NCBI GenBank assembly: GCA_027493625.1
Contig: JAOSKM010000001.1
Coordinates: 835,489-899,488, forward strand
DNA from: Planctomycetota bacterium
Lineage (GTDB): Bacteria; Planctomycetota; UBA8742; UBA2392
DNA length: 64,000 bases
Direction of reading: 5' to 3'
Of the stretch, positions 17,208 to 25,453 are shown one piece after another (the first letter of the stretch is position 1; every line of letters starts with the position of its first letter). The notes under the pieces were generated by a model that was not told the origin of the DNA, did no database searches, and saw only the letters and a program-made list of their open reading frames with translations. The translations under genes were made by a program, and so were the position numbers.

Positions 17208-18746
17208 ATGGGTAGAGGTGCAGTATTGGCTAAGCTTTCACTCAAGGTGGCGGAACCCGGGCGCATGCCCAGCAGCTCGGCGATGTTCGTCAAGCTGATG
17301 AGCCTGCTGGTCATGTCGGCGGCGCTGGTCGGCGTGATCTACATGCTGCTCAACTATTCGTGGCAGGACCAGCGCAAGAGCTGGGACTGGGAGCCGGAGA
17401 AGATCCGCACCAACTTCGACCCGCTGCTGACCACCGAGCAGATCCGGGAGCTGTTCGAGAAGAAGCGCCAGGAGTGGTTCACGCGCAATCCCATCAACCA
17501 GATCCCCATCGAAACCGCGGAGCAGGACGACCCCCGCAAGGCCAACCAGCCCGCGACCAACCGCGTCGCCTCACCCTTCGGCAACGACGACAGCGCGTCA
17601 CCGCCGCCCGATCCCTACTCCACGGGCACCGACCAGCGCGAAGAGGTCAAACGCGACGCCGAGCACGAACTCAGGTTGGCCGAGAACCTTGCCTTGCAGC
17701 CGGTCTTCGAATTGCTCGACGAAACCCAGAACCTGCTGGATTTCGTGCCGTTCGAGGACGCCTCGCGCGAAAAGACCATGAACGAGTTTGCCGCCTATCG
17801 CGGCCGCCAGGCCCCCACCAACGAGTTGCTGGCGCTCCAGATCCTGCGCAAGCTGCCGGCACCAGGCAGCGCCGGCTACGCGGACCTTGCCGCGAGGATC
17901 GACCGCCAGGGCTGGTGCTTCGGCAAGTCGCAGCAGGTGCTTGAGGTGTACCGTGGCCGCGGCTTTGCCGCCGAGGGCCGGCTGTTCGACCTCTACGAGG
18001 TGCGCCCGGAGAAGCCGATCGTACTGCAGGACGGTGCCAGGGTGGAAGCGTACTTTGAAGGCGTGATCGCCCTGCTGGGCCCTGGCCTGGGACGCAACGA
18101 GCACAAGATCGAGCAGCGCACCGTGCTGTTCCAGACGCTGACCCTGCCCGAGGCGCTGAAGCCCTATATCAACACCACGGGCGCCGTCTCACACGAGGAC
18201 AAGCTGGTCAGTGAGCACGTGATGGTGAAACTGAGCGGTCCGTTCCTGCGCCGCTGGGTCTACAGCCGAGAGGTCAAGCCCTACAGCACCCGGGCCAAAC
18301 AGGTGCTCACCCAGGACCACCTGCCCCTGCTGCTGACCGCCGACCTGGCAGCCAGCGAGATGCCGAAGTACGAACTGTCTGACGAACTGCTGCAGCAGGT
18401 TCGTGATGCCATGCGCGAAGACCCGGTCTTTCTGGAGAGCGAGGCCGCCTATTACGCCATGCTGGCGAAAGCCAACGCCCCCGACGACCAGGTCGAGGTG
18501 GTGCCCGAGATCGGCTATTTCGACCTTGCGGGCGCCGAAACCGGGCCGCGCTACCGCGGGCAGGGCATTCACGTCGACGGCATGATCGGCGACGACTACG
18601 CGCCGGTGATTTTGCCTCCCAATATCAGCGGCCTGCGCCGCGTGTTCCGCGCGCTGGTGCTGCACGATACCGCCAACCTGGAATCGCCCAAACGCTACCT
18701 GGTTGACATGATCGAGCCCCCTCGGGGCTGGAGCCGCGCGCGTTGA
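17208..18746 (+). CDS. membrane-anchored protein of unknown function in FHA module
   Basis: The 512-residue protein has one N-terminal membrane helix (MFVKLMSLLVMSAALVGVIY), so the rest is probably periplasmic. The body is mixed alpha/beta with no motif I recognise (NLLDFVPFEDASREKT, GRLFDLYEVRPEKPIVLQ, YEVEs absent). The stop overlaps the next gene start by 4 nt (TTGA). Adding a G to the G4 run at 18724-18727 would instead fuse this frame with the next one, giving EPPRGLEPRALIAMEARYYR and one protein with a helix near each end. Given other run-length errors nearby that is a real possibility. An earlier or later start (M at MPSSSAMFVK) cannot be excluded. Confidence 0.7.
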   Translation: MGRGAVLAKLSLKVAEPGRMPSSSAMFVKLMSLLVMSAALVGVIYMLLNYSWQDQRKSWDWEPEKIRTNFDPLLTTEQIRELFEKKRQEWFTRNPINQIPIETAEQDDPRKANQPATNRVASPFGNDDSASPPPDPYSTGTDQREEVKRDAEHELRLAENLALQPVFELLDETQNLLDFVPFEDASREKTMNEFAAYRGRQAPTNELLALQILRKLPAPGSAGYADLAARIDRQGWCFGKSQQVLEVYRGRGFAAEGRLFDLYEVRPEKPIVLQDGARVEAYFEGVIALLGPGLGRNEHKIEQRTVLFQTLTLPEALKPYINTTGAVSHEDKLVSEHVMVKLSGPFLRRWVYSREVKPYSTRAKQVLTQDHLPLLLTADLAASEMPKYELSDELLQQVRDAMREDPVFLESEAAYYAMLAKANAPDDQVEVVPEIGYFDLAGAETGPRYRGQGIHVDGMIGDDYAPVILPPNISGLRRVFRALVLHDTANLESPKRYLVDMIEPPRGWSRAR

Positions 18747-19168
18747 TCGCCATGGAGGCCCGCTACTATCGCAACGTGTTCGAGACCACCAGCACCAGCT
18801 CGACGATCCGCCCGCTGCTGATCGTCAAGCGCGTGCGCGGCCTGCGAGATGAAGCCGGGGGTAGCGACTGGATTTACGGCCTGCTGGGCATGATCGGCAT
18901 CGTGCTGCTGATGTCGGTGCTGACCTGGTTCATCCTAAGTGAACGTCGCGAGCGCGCGCGTTTTGAGGCCAGCACACTGGAGCTTTCCCGCAGCCGCCTG
19001 AAGAAGCAGGGCGGCCTGAAGCTCAAGCCCCTGCCTGGCGCCAAGGGTGGCGAGCCCGGAGGCCAAGCCGGAAGCGGTCCCCGAGAAGCCTGCTGCAGGC
19101 GACGCCCCCGCCGAAGACAAGCAATAGTCGTTTTCTTTCGGCGTGCTAGTCTCACGCCATGGAAGTGA
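18743..19168 (+). CDS. small membrane protein, C-terminus probably frameshifted
   Basis: The N-terminal part (YYRNVFETTSTSSTIRPLL) resembles the end of a periplasmic domain, followed by a membrane helix (IYGLLGMIGIVLLMSVLTWF) and a basic cytoplasmic stretch. The reading frame as it stands ends with a Cys/Arg-rich tail overlapping aroB. Dropping one base between 19027 and 19050 gives SPEAKPEAVPEKPAAGD and a stop at 19125-19127, a far more natural tail that ends 31 nt before aroB. The start is a TTG at 18743 or ATG at 18752. It may be the C-terminal part of the preceding protein. Function unknown. Confidence 0.6.
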   Translation: MIAMEARYYRNVFETTSTSSTIRPLLIVKRVRGLRDEAGGSDWIYGLLGMIGIVLLMSVLTWFILSERRERARFEASTLELSRSRLKKQGGLKLKPLPGAKGGEPGGQAGSGPREACCRRRPRRRQAIVVFFRRASLTPWK

Positions 19169-20244
19169 CCCGCGTACCGGTAAGCCTGGGCGAGCGCAGC
19201 TACGACGTCGTGATCGGCGAGCGGCTGCTGACGGAACTGCGCGCCTTCGCCGAGGCCGCCAGGCCTACTTCGATCTTCCTGGTCACCGACAGCAACGTGG
19301 GCCCCCACCACGCCGAGGCCGTGCAGAATGCCGTGGTCGCCAACCACGTGCTGACCATACCCGCAGGCGAAAACAGCAAGAGCCTGGCGCAGCTTGAAGC
19401 GCTGTATGACCAGGTGTTTGCCACCCGCCAGCTGGATCGCCACGCCCTGATCATCGCCCTTGGCGGCGGTGTGGTCGGCGACCTGGCAGGCTATCTGGCC
19501 GCCACGCTGCTGCGCGGCTTGCGCTACGTGCAGGTGCCCACCAGCCTGCTGGCCATGGTGGATTCCAGCGTCGGCGGCAAGACCGCCATCAACCACGCCA
19601 GCGGAAAGAACCTGATCGGCGCCTTCCACCAGCCCGCGGCCGTGTTCTGCGACCTGCACTTCCTGCAGACCCTGCCGGAGCGCGAATACGTCAGCGCGCT
19701 GGCCGAGGTGGTGAAAACCGCCGCTATCAGCGGCGAGGAGCTACTTGCCGCCGTTGAGCACGGCGTCGCGGCCTTGCTCGCTCGTGAACCGGAAACACTT
19801 CAGCGCCTGGTGGAGGCATGTATCCGCTTCAAGGCAGAGGTGGTGATGGACGATGAGCGCGAAACCGCTGGTTTGCGCGCCACCCTGAATTTCGGCCATA
19901 CGCTGGCCCACGTGCTGGAAACCCTGTTCCCGCAGCGCTATCTGCACGGTGAAGCCGTCGCCATCGGTCTTCACGCCGCGCTGCGACTGTCGGTTGAGCG
20001 CGCGAAGCTGAAACCGGCTTTGGCTGAACGTGTCGCCGCGCTGCTGAACGCACTCGGCCTGCCGGCCGAGCCGCCCGCCGAACTGACCGCAGATGCGATG
20101 CTGCAGGTGATGCAGGGCGACAAGAAGCGCGAGGGCCATGCCGTGCACTTCGTGGTGATCTCGGAAATCGGCGAGGCCGGCACCCTGCCCTGCAGGCTGG
20201 ACGACGCGCTGGCCGCCACACTGCTGGGGCGCGGCCATGCATGA
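19159..20244 (+). CDS. aroB: 3-dehydroquinate synthase AroB
   Basis: AroB is step 2 of the shikimate pathway, a zinc- and NAD-dependent cyclisation of DAHP. The 361-residue protein is full length. NAD-binding motifs are LGGGVVGDLAGYLAATLLRG and VPTSLLAMVDSSVGGKTAIN, and the zinc ligands lie in LAEVVKTAAI, NFGHTLAHVLE and HGEAVAIG. It overlaps dprA by 8 nt. The start ATGGAAGTGACC follows the FHA module, which may be co-transcribed. Confidence 0.97.
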   Translation: MEVTRVPVSLGERSYDVVIGERLLTELRAFAEAARPTSIFLVTDSNVGPHHAEAVQNAVVANHVLTIPAGENSKSLAQLEALYDQVFATRQLDRHALIIALGGGVVGDLAGYLAATLLRGLRYVQVPTSLLAMVDSSVGGKTAINHASGKNLIGAFHQPAAVFCDLHFLQTLPEREYVSALAEVVKTAAISGEELLAAVEHGVAALLAREPETLQRLVEACIRFKAEVVMDDERETAGLRATLNFGHTLAHVLETLFPQRYLHGEAVAIGLHAALRLSVERAKLKPALAERVAALLNALGLPAEPPAELTADAMLQVMQGDKKREGHAVHFVVISEIGEAGTLPCRLDDALAATLLGRGHA

Positions 20245-21346
20245 GCTTGAGGCCAAGGTCGCGCTGGCGCTGACCCAGAAGTTCACGCCGCTCGGCATGA
20301 CCAACCTGCTGAAACGCTTCGGTAGCGCCAGCGCCGTGGTGTCAGCGCCCAAGGTCGAGATCAGCAAAGTACCCAAGGCCAACAAACAGGGCGCCGAAGC
20401 CCTCGCCGACGTGATCCGCAAAGGCGAGCACCTGCGCGAACTTGACGAGTGCGAGAAACACGGCATCCGGCTGCTGCAGCTTGAGGATGCCGCCTACCCG
20501 CAATTGCTTAGGCGCATCGACGATCCGCCGCCGCTGCTGTACGTGCGCGGCGAAATCACCGGCGACGACGACCTTTCGCTTGCCATCGTCGGCGGCCGCA
20601 GCGCCAGCTACTACGGCACCGCCCAGGCGGCGCGCTTCGCCCGCGACTTTGCGATCCGCCGCGTCACCGTGGTCAGCGGCCTGGCCCGCGGCATCGACAC
20701 GGCCGCGCACCGAGCCGCCATCGAGGGCGGCGGGCGCACCATTGCCGTGGTGGGCAGCGGGCTGCTGGATGTGTATCCGCCCGAAAACCAGCAGTTCGCA
20801 CTGGAACTGGCCGGGCACGGCGCGGTGATCAGCGAGTTCCCATTGCATACCCCCGGCCGCGCGCGCAACTTCCCGCAGCGCAACCGCATCATTTCCGGGC
20901 TGAGCCTGGGCGTGCTTGTGGTTGAGGCCACGCGGCGCTCGGGCTCGCTGATAACCGCGCGGCTGGCCGTCGAGCAAGGCCGCGAGGTGTTCGCCCTGCC
21001 GGGCAAGGTGGACAGCGACCTCAGCCAGGGCCCCCACGACCTGATCCGCGAAGGCGCGCATTTGGTGGCTGAGCCCGCGCATGTCTACGAAGGGCTCGAG
21101 ATGCTCAAGCTGCTGCCCGAGGAGAAGGCGCCGGACAAGCGAGCGGACGCCACGCCCCAGGGTATGTCCCCCACCGAATCCGCGCTGTGGAAGGTGCTGC
21201 AGCCCAGCGACGGCCTGACGGTCGACGAGTTGATGGGAAGGACCGGCATGGCCGCGTCCCAGGTCACCAGCGGCCTGCTGACCCTCGAGATGAAGCGCCT
21301 CGCCAAGGCCCTGCCCGGCAAGCGTTACGTGCGCTTGGAAGCCTGA
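20237..21346 (+). CDS. dprA: DNA-processing protein DprA
   Basis: DprA loads RecA onto incoming single-stranded DNA in natural transformation. The 369-residue protein has an N-terminal helix-hairpin-helix-like part, then the Rossmann domain with GGRSASYYG, VVSGLARGIDTAAHRAA, VGSGLLDVYPPEN, FPQRNRIISGLS and RRSGSLITARLA. A C-terminal winged-helix (DML1-like) domain spans about 310-369 (LTVDELMGRTGMAASQVTSG). All core motifs are intact. It overlaps aroB. No other competence genes are in the window. Confidence 0.96.
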   Translation: MHELEAKVALALTQKFTPLGMTNLLKRFGSASAVVSAPKVEISKVPKANKQGAEALADVIRKGEHLRELDECEKHGIRLLQLEDAAYPQLLRRIDDPPPLLYVRGEITGDDDLSLAIVGGRSASYYGTAQAARFARDFAIRRVTVVSGLARGIDTAAHRAAIEGGGRTIAVVGSGLLDVYPPENQQFALELAGHGAVISEFPLHTPGRARNFPQRNRIISGLSLGVLVVEATRRSGSLITARLAVEQGREVFALPGKVDSDLSQGPHDLIREGAHLVAEPAHVYEGLEMLKLLPEEKAPDKRADATPQGMSPTESALWKVLQPSDGLTVDELMGRTGMAASQVTSGLLTLEMKRLAKALPGKRYVRLEA

Positions 21347-21386
21347 CGCACAGACCTATACTCGCGCCACGCCTGCCGGAGTCCGC

Positions 21387-23255
21387 ATGGAGCCGTTCCT
21401 TGAAGCGCTGAAAAAGAAGGTCCTCGTCGGTGACGGGGCCTACGGCACTCTGCTGGCCAGCCGCGGCCTGGTCGCGGGCGGCGGCGTCGGCCCGGTGCTG
21501 AACCTGGCCAAGCCCAACTTCGTGCTGGCCGCGCACCAGGAATATCTCGATGCCGGCGCCGACGTGATCGAGACCAACACCTTCGGCGCCGACCCCATGG
21601 CGCTGGCCTCCGCCGAGGCCAACGTCAGCAGCTACGAGGTCTGCAAGGCCGGCGCGCAGCTCGCCCGCCAAGCCGCTGGTGATCGCGCCTACGTGCTGGG
21701 CGCCATGGGCCCGCTGTTCCGCACCAGCGCCAAGCTCAGTGACGATGAACGTCGCGCCGCATTCACCGAGCAGGCCCGCGGACTCGTGGACGGCGGCGTC
21801 GACGCCCTGCTGCTCGAAACCTTCCCCGACCTGCCGGAACTGCTGTTCGCCATCGCGGCCGTGCGCAGCGTGGCACCGAAAACCCCGCTGATCACCCAGA
21901 TGGCATTCAGCCTGGCCGGCACCACCACGACCGGCATCTCGCCGGAGCGCATGGTGCGTGAGCTGGAGAAGCAGCCAGTGGACGTGATCGGCGCCAACTG
22001 CGGCGGCGGCGAAAGCGCGGCCATTGAAGTCTGCCGCCGGCTGGTTGAGCTGACGCAGAAGCCGATCAGCATCTTCCCCAACCGCGGCCTCGCCGACTTC
22101 GACGACCACGGCCGCCCGATCTACATTGAAAGCAGCGATTACTTCGCCCGCAGCGCGCGACGCCTTGCTGACCTTGGCGCCAACCTGATCGGCGGCTGCT
22201 GCGGCACCACGCCCGAGGACATCCGCAAACTGAAGGCGCAGCTGGTCGCCCGCAAGCCCAGCATGCGGCAGCTGCGCGTGCCCGCCGAGCCCGCGCCAAA
22301 GGCCAAGCCGCGCGAACCCGTGAAGGTCCAGCCTACGCTGGAAAGCGACCTGGCATCGCGCCGCGTGGTGGTGGCCGAGGTGGACCCGCCCCGTGGCATT
22401 GACGCGTCAAGTGAGCTGGATGGCGCGAAGCAGATCGTGGAAGCCGGCGCCGACGCCCTGACCATTGCCGACAACCCGCTTTCCATCATGCGCATGAGCA
22501 ACCTGGCGTTTGCCAGCCTGCTGATGCAGCGCATGGACGCGCGCATCGTGCTGCACGTGGCCTGCCGAGACCGCAGCCTGATCGGCACCCAATCGCACCT
22601 GCTGGGCGCCTACGCCATGGGCATCAGCAACATCCTGGCAGTAACCGGCGACCCGGTCGCAACACAGGCCTACAAGGGCAGCAGCGGCGTGTTCGACATG
22701 GCCAGCCACAAGCTGATCGAGATGATTTCGCGCTTCAACCAGGGCGAGTTCGCCACCGGCAAGGACGGCGACGCGCGCACCAACTTCTTCGTGGGCGGCG
22801 CCTTCAACTGCGCCTCGCGCAAGCTTGAAAACGAAGTCAAACGCTTCCAGCGCAAGGTGCAGGCCGGCGCGCGCTACATCATGACCCAGCCGGTGTTTGA
22901 TATCGCCAAGGCCCGCGAGGTCACCGCGGCCGTGCGTCCGCTGGGCGTTCCGCTGATCCTCGGCATCATGCCGCTGGTCAGCGAGCGCAACGCCGAGTTT
23001 TTACACCACGAAGTGCCGGGCATCGACGTGCCGGAGAACATCCGCGAGCGCATGAAGGGCAAGCGCGGCGAAGCCGGCCGCGCGGAAGGCGTGGCGATCA
23101 GCAAGGAACTGATGGAGCAGATCGCGCCCGAGGTGCAGGGCTACTACCTGATCACGCCCATGAGCCGCTACGACATGATCGCCGAGCTGACCCGATTCGC
23201 GCACGTGTTGCGGGGTTCGAGTGCGGCAGAACGGTTGAACCGCAATAACCAATAA
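21387..23255 (+). CDS. homocysteine S-methyltransferase / methylenetetrahydrofolate reductase fusion
   Basis: This is a YitJ-type fusion of 622 residues. Residues 1-290 are a cobalamin-independent homocysteine methyltransferase domain: VGDGAYGTLLASRG, ETNTFGADP, and zinc cysteines in GANCGGGES and GGCCGTTPED. Residues 320-610 are an FAD methylenetetrahydrofolate reductase: VVAEVDPPRG, HVACRDRSL, GISNILAVTGDP, FNCASRKLENEVKRFQRKV, YIMTQPVFD. The fusion makes methyl-THF and uses the methyl group for methionine synthesis. The start ATGGAGCCG is 40 nt after dprA. The stop lies inside a 17-bp inverted repeat. Confidence 0.93.
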   Translation: MEPFLEALKKKVLVGDGAYGTLLASRGLVAGGGVGPVLNLAKPNFVLAAHQEYLDAGADVIETNTFGADPMALASAEANVSSYEVCKAGAQLARQAAGDRAYVLGAMGPLFRTSAKLSDDERRAAFTEQARGLVDGGVDALLLETFPDLPELLFAIAAVRSVAPKTPLITQMAFSLAGTTTTGISPERMVRELEKQPVDVIGANCGGGESAAIEVCRRLVELTQKPISIFPNRGLADFDDHGRPIYIESSDYFARSARRLADLGANLIGGCCGTTPEDIRKLKAQLVARKPSMRQLRVPAEPAPKAKPREPVKVQPTLESDLASRRVVVAEVDPPRGIDASSELDGAKQIVEAGADALTIADNPLSIMRMSNLAFASLLMQRMDARIVLHVACRDRSLIGTQSHLLGAYAMGISNILAVTGDPVATQAYKGSSGVFDMASHKLIEMISRFNQGEFATGKDGDARTNFFVGGAFNCASRKLENEVKRFQRKVQAGARYIMTQPVFDIAKAREVTAAVRPLGVPLILGIMPLVSERNAEFLHHEVPGIDVPENIRERMKGKRGEAGRAEGVAISKELMEQIAPEVQGYYLITPMSRYDMIAELTRFAHVLRGSSAAERLNRNNQ

Positions 23256-23318
23256 CCAATGACCAATTTCGGGCAAATCAGCATTCCATTGGAAAATGGC
23301 AATTGGTTATTGGTTATT
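23244..23318. repeat. 17-bp perfect inverted repeat with 41-nt loop
   Basis: The arm AATAACCAATAACCAAT at 23244-23260 is exactly complementary to ATTGGTTATTGGTTATT at 23302-23318. It is AT-rich in a GC-rich genome and is built of tandem CCAATAA units. The left arm overlaps the stop codon of the upstream gene. It could fold in RNA as a terminator-like or processing stem, or be a small mobile repeat. Confidence 0.85.
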
Positions 23319-23335
23319 GGCTGTTCTTCGAACTC

Positions 23336-24001
23336 ATGATCTACGCATGGATTGGCGGCACGCTTCTCGCTTCCTACCTGGTGGGCGGCATTCCGTTTGG
23401 TTTGCTGGCCGGCAAGCTGATAAAGGGTGTAGACATCCGCCAGCACGGCAGCCGCAACATCGGCGCCACCAACGCCGCGCGGGTGATTGGCTGGAAGTGG
23501 TTCCCGGTGGTGCTGCTGCTGGATGCGCTCAAGGGCGCCGGCCCCTGCCTTGCCGGCCTGTGGCTGTCCGAACGTGCCGGGACTGACCTCGCCCTGTTCG
23601 CCGCTATCGGCGCATTGGCCGGGCACCTGTATTCCGTCTACCTCAGGTTCAAGGGCGGCAAGGGTGTCGCCACGGGCCTGGGCGTGGTGCTGGTGCTGAC
23701 CGTGGTGCCGGACATCCATGCGCCGCTGCCGGCATTGTGCGCGCTGGGTGTGTTTGGCCTGGTGCTGCTGGCGACGCGCATGGTCAGCGTCTCCAGCATC
23801 GTGGCGGCCTTGAGCATCCCGGCCTTCTACTACGCCTGGCTGGGCGCGACGACCTTCACTGAGCCGTACAACAACCGCTTCATTTTCCTGGTGCTGGTCA
23901 GCCTGTTTGTGGTGGTCAAACATCGCGCGAATATCCGTAGAATCATCAGCGGCACGGAGCCGCGTATCGGCCGCAAGAAGCCCGAGGTGACGAATGGCTG
24001 A
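23336..24001 (+). CDS. plsY: glycerol-3-phosphate acyltransferase PlsY
   Basis: PlsY is the membrane enzyme that acylates glycerol-3-phosphate with acyl phosphate, the first step of phospholipid synthesis. Starting at MIYAWIGGTLLASYLVG it has 221 residues and about five membrane helices. The family motifs GSRNIGATNAAR, DALKGAGPC and GHLYSVYLRFKGGKGVATGLG are present. An upstream in-frame start at 23303 lies within the inverted repeat and is unlikely. The gene overlaps gpsA by 8 nt; both use glycerol-3-phosphate. Confidence 0.94.
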   Translation: MIYAWIGGTLLASYLVGGIPFGLLAGKLIKGVDIRQHGSRNIGATNAARVIGWKWFPVVLLLDALKGAGPCLAGLWLSERAGTDLALFAAIGALAGHLYSVYLRFKGGKGVATGLGVVLVLTVVPDIHAPLPALCALGVFGLVLLATRMVSVSSIVAALSIPAFYYAWLGATTFTEPYNNRFIFLVLVSLFVVVKHRANIRRIISGTEPRIGRKKPEVTNG

Positions 24002-24977
24002 AGTCCTGATCATCGGCGCCGGCAGTTGGGGCACCGCCTTCGGCATGCTGCTGGCGGGCGCGGGCCACCGCGTCACGCTGTATGAGCGCCTGGCGGAGTA
24101 CGCGCGCGAGATGGCGCAAACCCGCGTTAACCGCATCTTCCTGCCGGGCATGCCCTTTCCGGCCGGGCTGGAAGCCAGCAATGACTTCGACGGCCTGGAG
24201 CGCTTCGACTGGTGCGTGTGCGCCGTACCCACCCGCTTCATCCGCTCCGAGTTCACGCGTCTGGGCGCGAACTACCCCGCCGAGCTGCCGCTGGTGAGCC
24301 TGAGCAAGGGCATCGAGCAGGAGACCATCAGGTTCCCCACTCAGATCCTGGCCGAGACCACCCGCGCGAAACACCTGCTGTGCCTCTCCGGCCCCAGCCA
24401 CGCCGAGGAAGTGGCCCACGGCCTGCCCACCGTCGTGGTCAGTGCCGGCGACGAAAGCCGCGCGCAGGCATTGGCAGAGCTTGTCAGCACGCCGACCTTC
24501 CGCGTCTACTACAGCACCGACCTCATGGGCGTGGAGCTGTCCGGTGCCGCCAAGAACGTGGTGGCGATCGCGGCCGGCATCCTGGACGGGCTGAAGCTGG
24601 GCGACAACGCCAAGGCGGCCCTGCTGGCTCGCGGCCTGGCCGAGATCGCCAGGCTCGGCCACGCGATCGGCGCCGAGGAGCGCACTTTCAGCGGCCTGAG
24701 CGGCATCGGCGACCTGATCACAACCTGCACCTCGCCCCACGGGCGCAATCTTCGATTCGGCCGCCGCATCGGCGAGGGCGAGAAGCCCGAGGCGATACTG
24801 GCATCCATGCAGATGGTGGTGGAGGGCTACAACACGGCAAGGGCCCTGCGCGAGCTGGCCCAGCAGCACGGCGTTGAAATGCCCATCTGCGAGGAAGTCT
24901 GCAACGTAATCTACGACGGCGCCGACCCAAGAGAGGCCGTCACCCGCCTGATGACCCGTGCAATCAAGGCCGAGTAG
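23994..24977 (+). CDS. gpsA: NAD(P)-dependent glycerol-3-phosphate dehydrogenase GpsA
   Basis: GpsA reduces dihydroxyacetone phosphate to glycerol-3-phosphate for phospholipids. The 327-residue protein has the Rossmann motif IIGAGSWGTAFG, the SLSKGIEQET and LSGPSHAEEVAHG segments, the catalytic lysine in SGAAKNVVAIAAGI, and GLSGIGDLITTCTSPHGRN. Coupled to plsY, which consumes its product. A mobile repeat begins 14 nt after its stop. Confidence 0.97.
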   Translation: MAEVLIIGAGSWGTAFGMLLAGAGHRVTLYERLAEYAREMAQTRVNRIFLPGMPFPAGLEASNDFDGLERFDWCVCAVPTRFIRSEFTRLGANYPAELPLVSLSKGIEQETIRFPTQILAETTRAKHLLCLSGPSHAEEVAHGLPTVVVSAGDESRAQALAELVSTPTFRVYYSTDLMGVELSGAAKNVVAIAAGILDGLKLGDNAKAALLARGLAEIARLGHAIGAEERTFSGLSGIGDLITTCTSPHGRNLRFGRRIGEGEKPEAILASMQMVVEGYNTARALRELAQQHGVEMPICEEVCNVIYDGADPREAVTRLMTRAIKAE

Positions 24978-24990
24978 CATCGGCTTCCAG

Positions 24991-25364
24991 CCCAATACTG
25001 CGGGGTTAAGGAGTTTCGCGGCAGACTCCGACGTGCAGATTGTATCGGCAGTCAGGCGCGGAGCGCCGTAACACATTGTTAGCCCCCGCCGGTTGGCGCC
25101 TAGCGCAGCGAGGCGCCAACAAGGCGGGGGTTACGGGCAAAAGAGGTTTGAGAGGCGCGGAGCGCCGGCACAACGGCCGCTTGCGGCCGATCGGTCCTCG
25201 CGGCAAGCGCCGCGAGTGTGTCGGCGCTCCGCGCCTTTGATCGGTCTTCCGCCGCTTACCCCCACCGAACGCCGGAGGCGTTCGGTGGGGGCTTCCACTG
25301 TGCAGGCGCTCCGCGCCAAAGAGCTAAACCGACGACTGTTTCGCCTTAACCCCGCAGTATTGGG
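24991..25364. mobile_element. MITE-like element with 20-bp perfect terminal inverted repeats
   Basis: The ends are exact inverted repeats: CCCAATACTGCGGGGTTAAG (24991-25010) and CTTAACCCCGCAGTATTGGG (25345-25364). Each end is directly flanked by CTTCCAG (24984-24990 and 25365-25371), a 7-bp direct repeat that looks like a target-site duplication. The 374-bp interior has no coding potential. It holds four copies of GGCGCGGAGCGCC, two forward (25055-25067, 25154-25166) and two reversed (25223-25235, 25305-25317), plus strong hairpins near 25083-25130 and 25260-25290. This is the structure of a non-autonomous transposon; the transposase family cannot be told. Confidence 0.85.
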
Positions 25365-25388
25365 CTTCCAGCCGATGGAGTGTGGATA

Positions 25389-25453
25389 GGCCGCAGGCCC
25401 ATTCGGTAATCGGCCCGAGGCCGATTGGTACTACATGGCCTGGAAGGCCATGC
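25389..25453. repeat. cluster of short palindromes after the MITE
   Basis: GGCCGCAGGCC, AATCGGCC-CGA-GGCCGATT and CATGGCC-TGGAA-GGCCATG follow each other between the mobile element and the stop of the transketolase gene. The last hairpin touches the stop codon and may act as a terminator or RNA-stabilising stem for that leftward transcript. Confidence 0.55.

Noticed and set aside
25040..25389. Small open frames inside the MITE-like element
   Set aside because: They are overlapping, Arg-rich and explained by the inverted repeats; none encodes a transposase.
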